In this document: piece by piece, positions 63,697-64,000 of the stretch | Layout of the letters: each line of letters starts with the position of its first letter | How positions within the stretch are numbered: position 1 is the first letter of the stretch | DNA from: Salidesulfovibrio brasiliensis JCM 12178 | Lineage (GTDB): Bacteria > Desulfobacterota > Desulfovibrionia > Desulfovibrionales > Desulfovibrionaceae | Assembly (NCBI RefSeq): GCF_001311825.1 | Contig: NZ_BBCB01000004.1 | Coordinates: forward strand, 1 to 64,000 | Direction of reading: 5' to 3' | DNA: 64,000 nt | Program-made: the position numbers and the translations under genes | The notes under the pieces: model-generated | Database searches by the model: none | What the model saw: only the letters and a program-made list of their open reading frames with translations | What the model was told of the DNA's origin: nothing

Positions 63697-64000
63697 ATGC
63701 GCACCATGCAAAGCCCTATGCAACATCTCTTGCTCCTCGTGGCACTCACCGTCTCCCTGCTCCCCGCGCAGGCATACGGAGCGATAACCGTCGTCGGCAC
63801 CGGGAATCCCGGAATGGACGTGAAGAACGTCCAGAAAGCCTGTGATGACGGCGGCGAAATCCTGCTCAAAGGCGTCTTTGACTTCGGCATCGACGGGCGC
63901 GTGAAGCTGCACAAGGCGGTCAAACTGCTCGGCGTTCTCGGCAGCGACGGACGTCCGGACACGGAAATCCACGGTGGCAAATGGACCTTTTACGCGGCTC
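63697..64000 (+). CDS. Exported protein, probably beta-helix type (cut by the window end)
   Basis: The first 101 residues of an exported protein that continues beyond the window. A signal peptide (hydrophobic [18 protein letters not shown], cleavage about residue 27) is followed by [20 protein letters not shown] and a KGVFDFG motif. This pattern, a pectate-lyase-like start in which residues line up as (V)Q(K/A)A(V)D-GG-x-(L)KG-F, is usual in right-handed parallel beta-helix proteins. The start could be ATG at 63697, 63706 or 63718. It is divergent from the chemoreceptor. Confidence 0.7.
   Translation, partial: MRTMQSPMQHLLLLVALTVSLLPAQAYGAITVVGTGNPGMDVKNVQKACDDGGEILLKGVFDFGIDGRVKLHKAVKLLGVLGSDGRPDTEIHGGKWTFYAA

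Overview
The window reads as a chromosomal segment of a GC-rich Gram-negative bacterium, most likely a sulfate-reducing Desulfovibrionaceae/Desulfovibrionales member (Desulfovibrio or Pseudodesulfovibrio type). The evidence is a System I cytochrome c maturation cluster of the Desulfovibrio variant (CcmE with CxxxY instead of HxxxY, no ccmG or ccmH next to it), a ferredoxin-nitroreductase fusion, LPS-type glycosyltransferases and lipoproteins, and several chemoreceptors. No phage, IS element, CRISPR array, rRNA or tRNA was found. This is core and housekeeping territory with accessory signalling genes.

Layout. 1-476: non-coding, with a strong inverted repeat downstream of glnS. 0.5-13 kb: glnS, a ferredoxin-nitroreductase, a PAS hybrid histidine kinase convergent with an AhpF/thioredoxin-reductase-like flavoprotein, RidA, a nucleoside-recognition membrane protein, two small cytoplasmic proteins behind a possible sigma-54 promoter, and a GT9 glycosyltransferase. 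12-17.4 kb: a DUF294 nucleotidyltransferase divergent from a DUF4212/sodium-solute symporter pair, a LysE exporter, beta-carbonic anhydrase and a small Gly-tailed protein. 17.4-26.2 kb: a radical SAM/DUF2344 fusion, a lipoprotein, then a five-gene peptide-type ABC operon with a folded leader RNA. 26.6-35.1 kb: chemoreceptor, GT4, M29 aminopeptidase, NhaC-type antiporter, GT2, AraC regulator plus VOC protein. 35.2-41.9 kb (leftward): guaB-guaA-tatB-tatC-hisB-lipoprotein-hisA, tightly packed. 41.9-46.9 kb: livKHMGF. 47-53.3 kb: ccmEFABCD plus a CcmI-like TPR gene, preceded by a DUF21/CBS gene. 53.4-58.3 kb: GT9, a zinc-ribbon protein, otsA, groES-groEL. 58.4-64 kb: PocR-PAS-GGDEF protein, TPR protein, double-Cache chemoreceptor, and the start of an exported protein cut by the window end.

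A striking property of the sequence is that at least twelve sites in ten genes (including guaA, guaB and groEL, which should be intact) are broken by what looks like loss of a single base, usually in a short C or G run. I treat these as probable sequencing/assembly deletions and annotate each gene across its full span, giving the site.

The most interesting non-textbook items are: the structured leader with three nested helices between a good promoter and the peptide-ABC substrate-binding gene; the CxxxY variant cytochrome c maturation cluster; a lipoprotein gene translationally embedded between hisB and hisA; a short GroES with a tail-less GroEL; and an AhpF-like enzyme with a His-rich hinge. 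No clearly new defence or biosynthetic system is visible.
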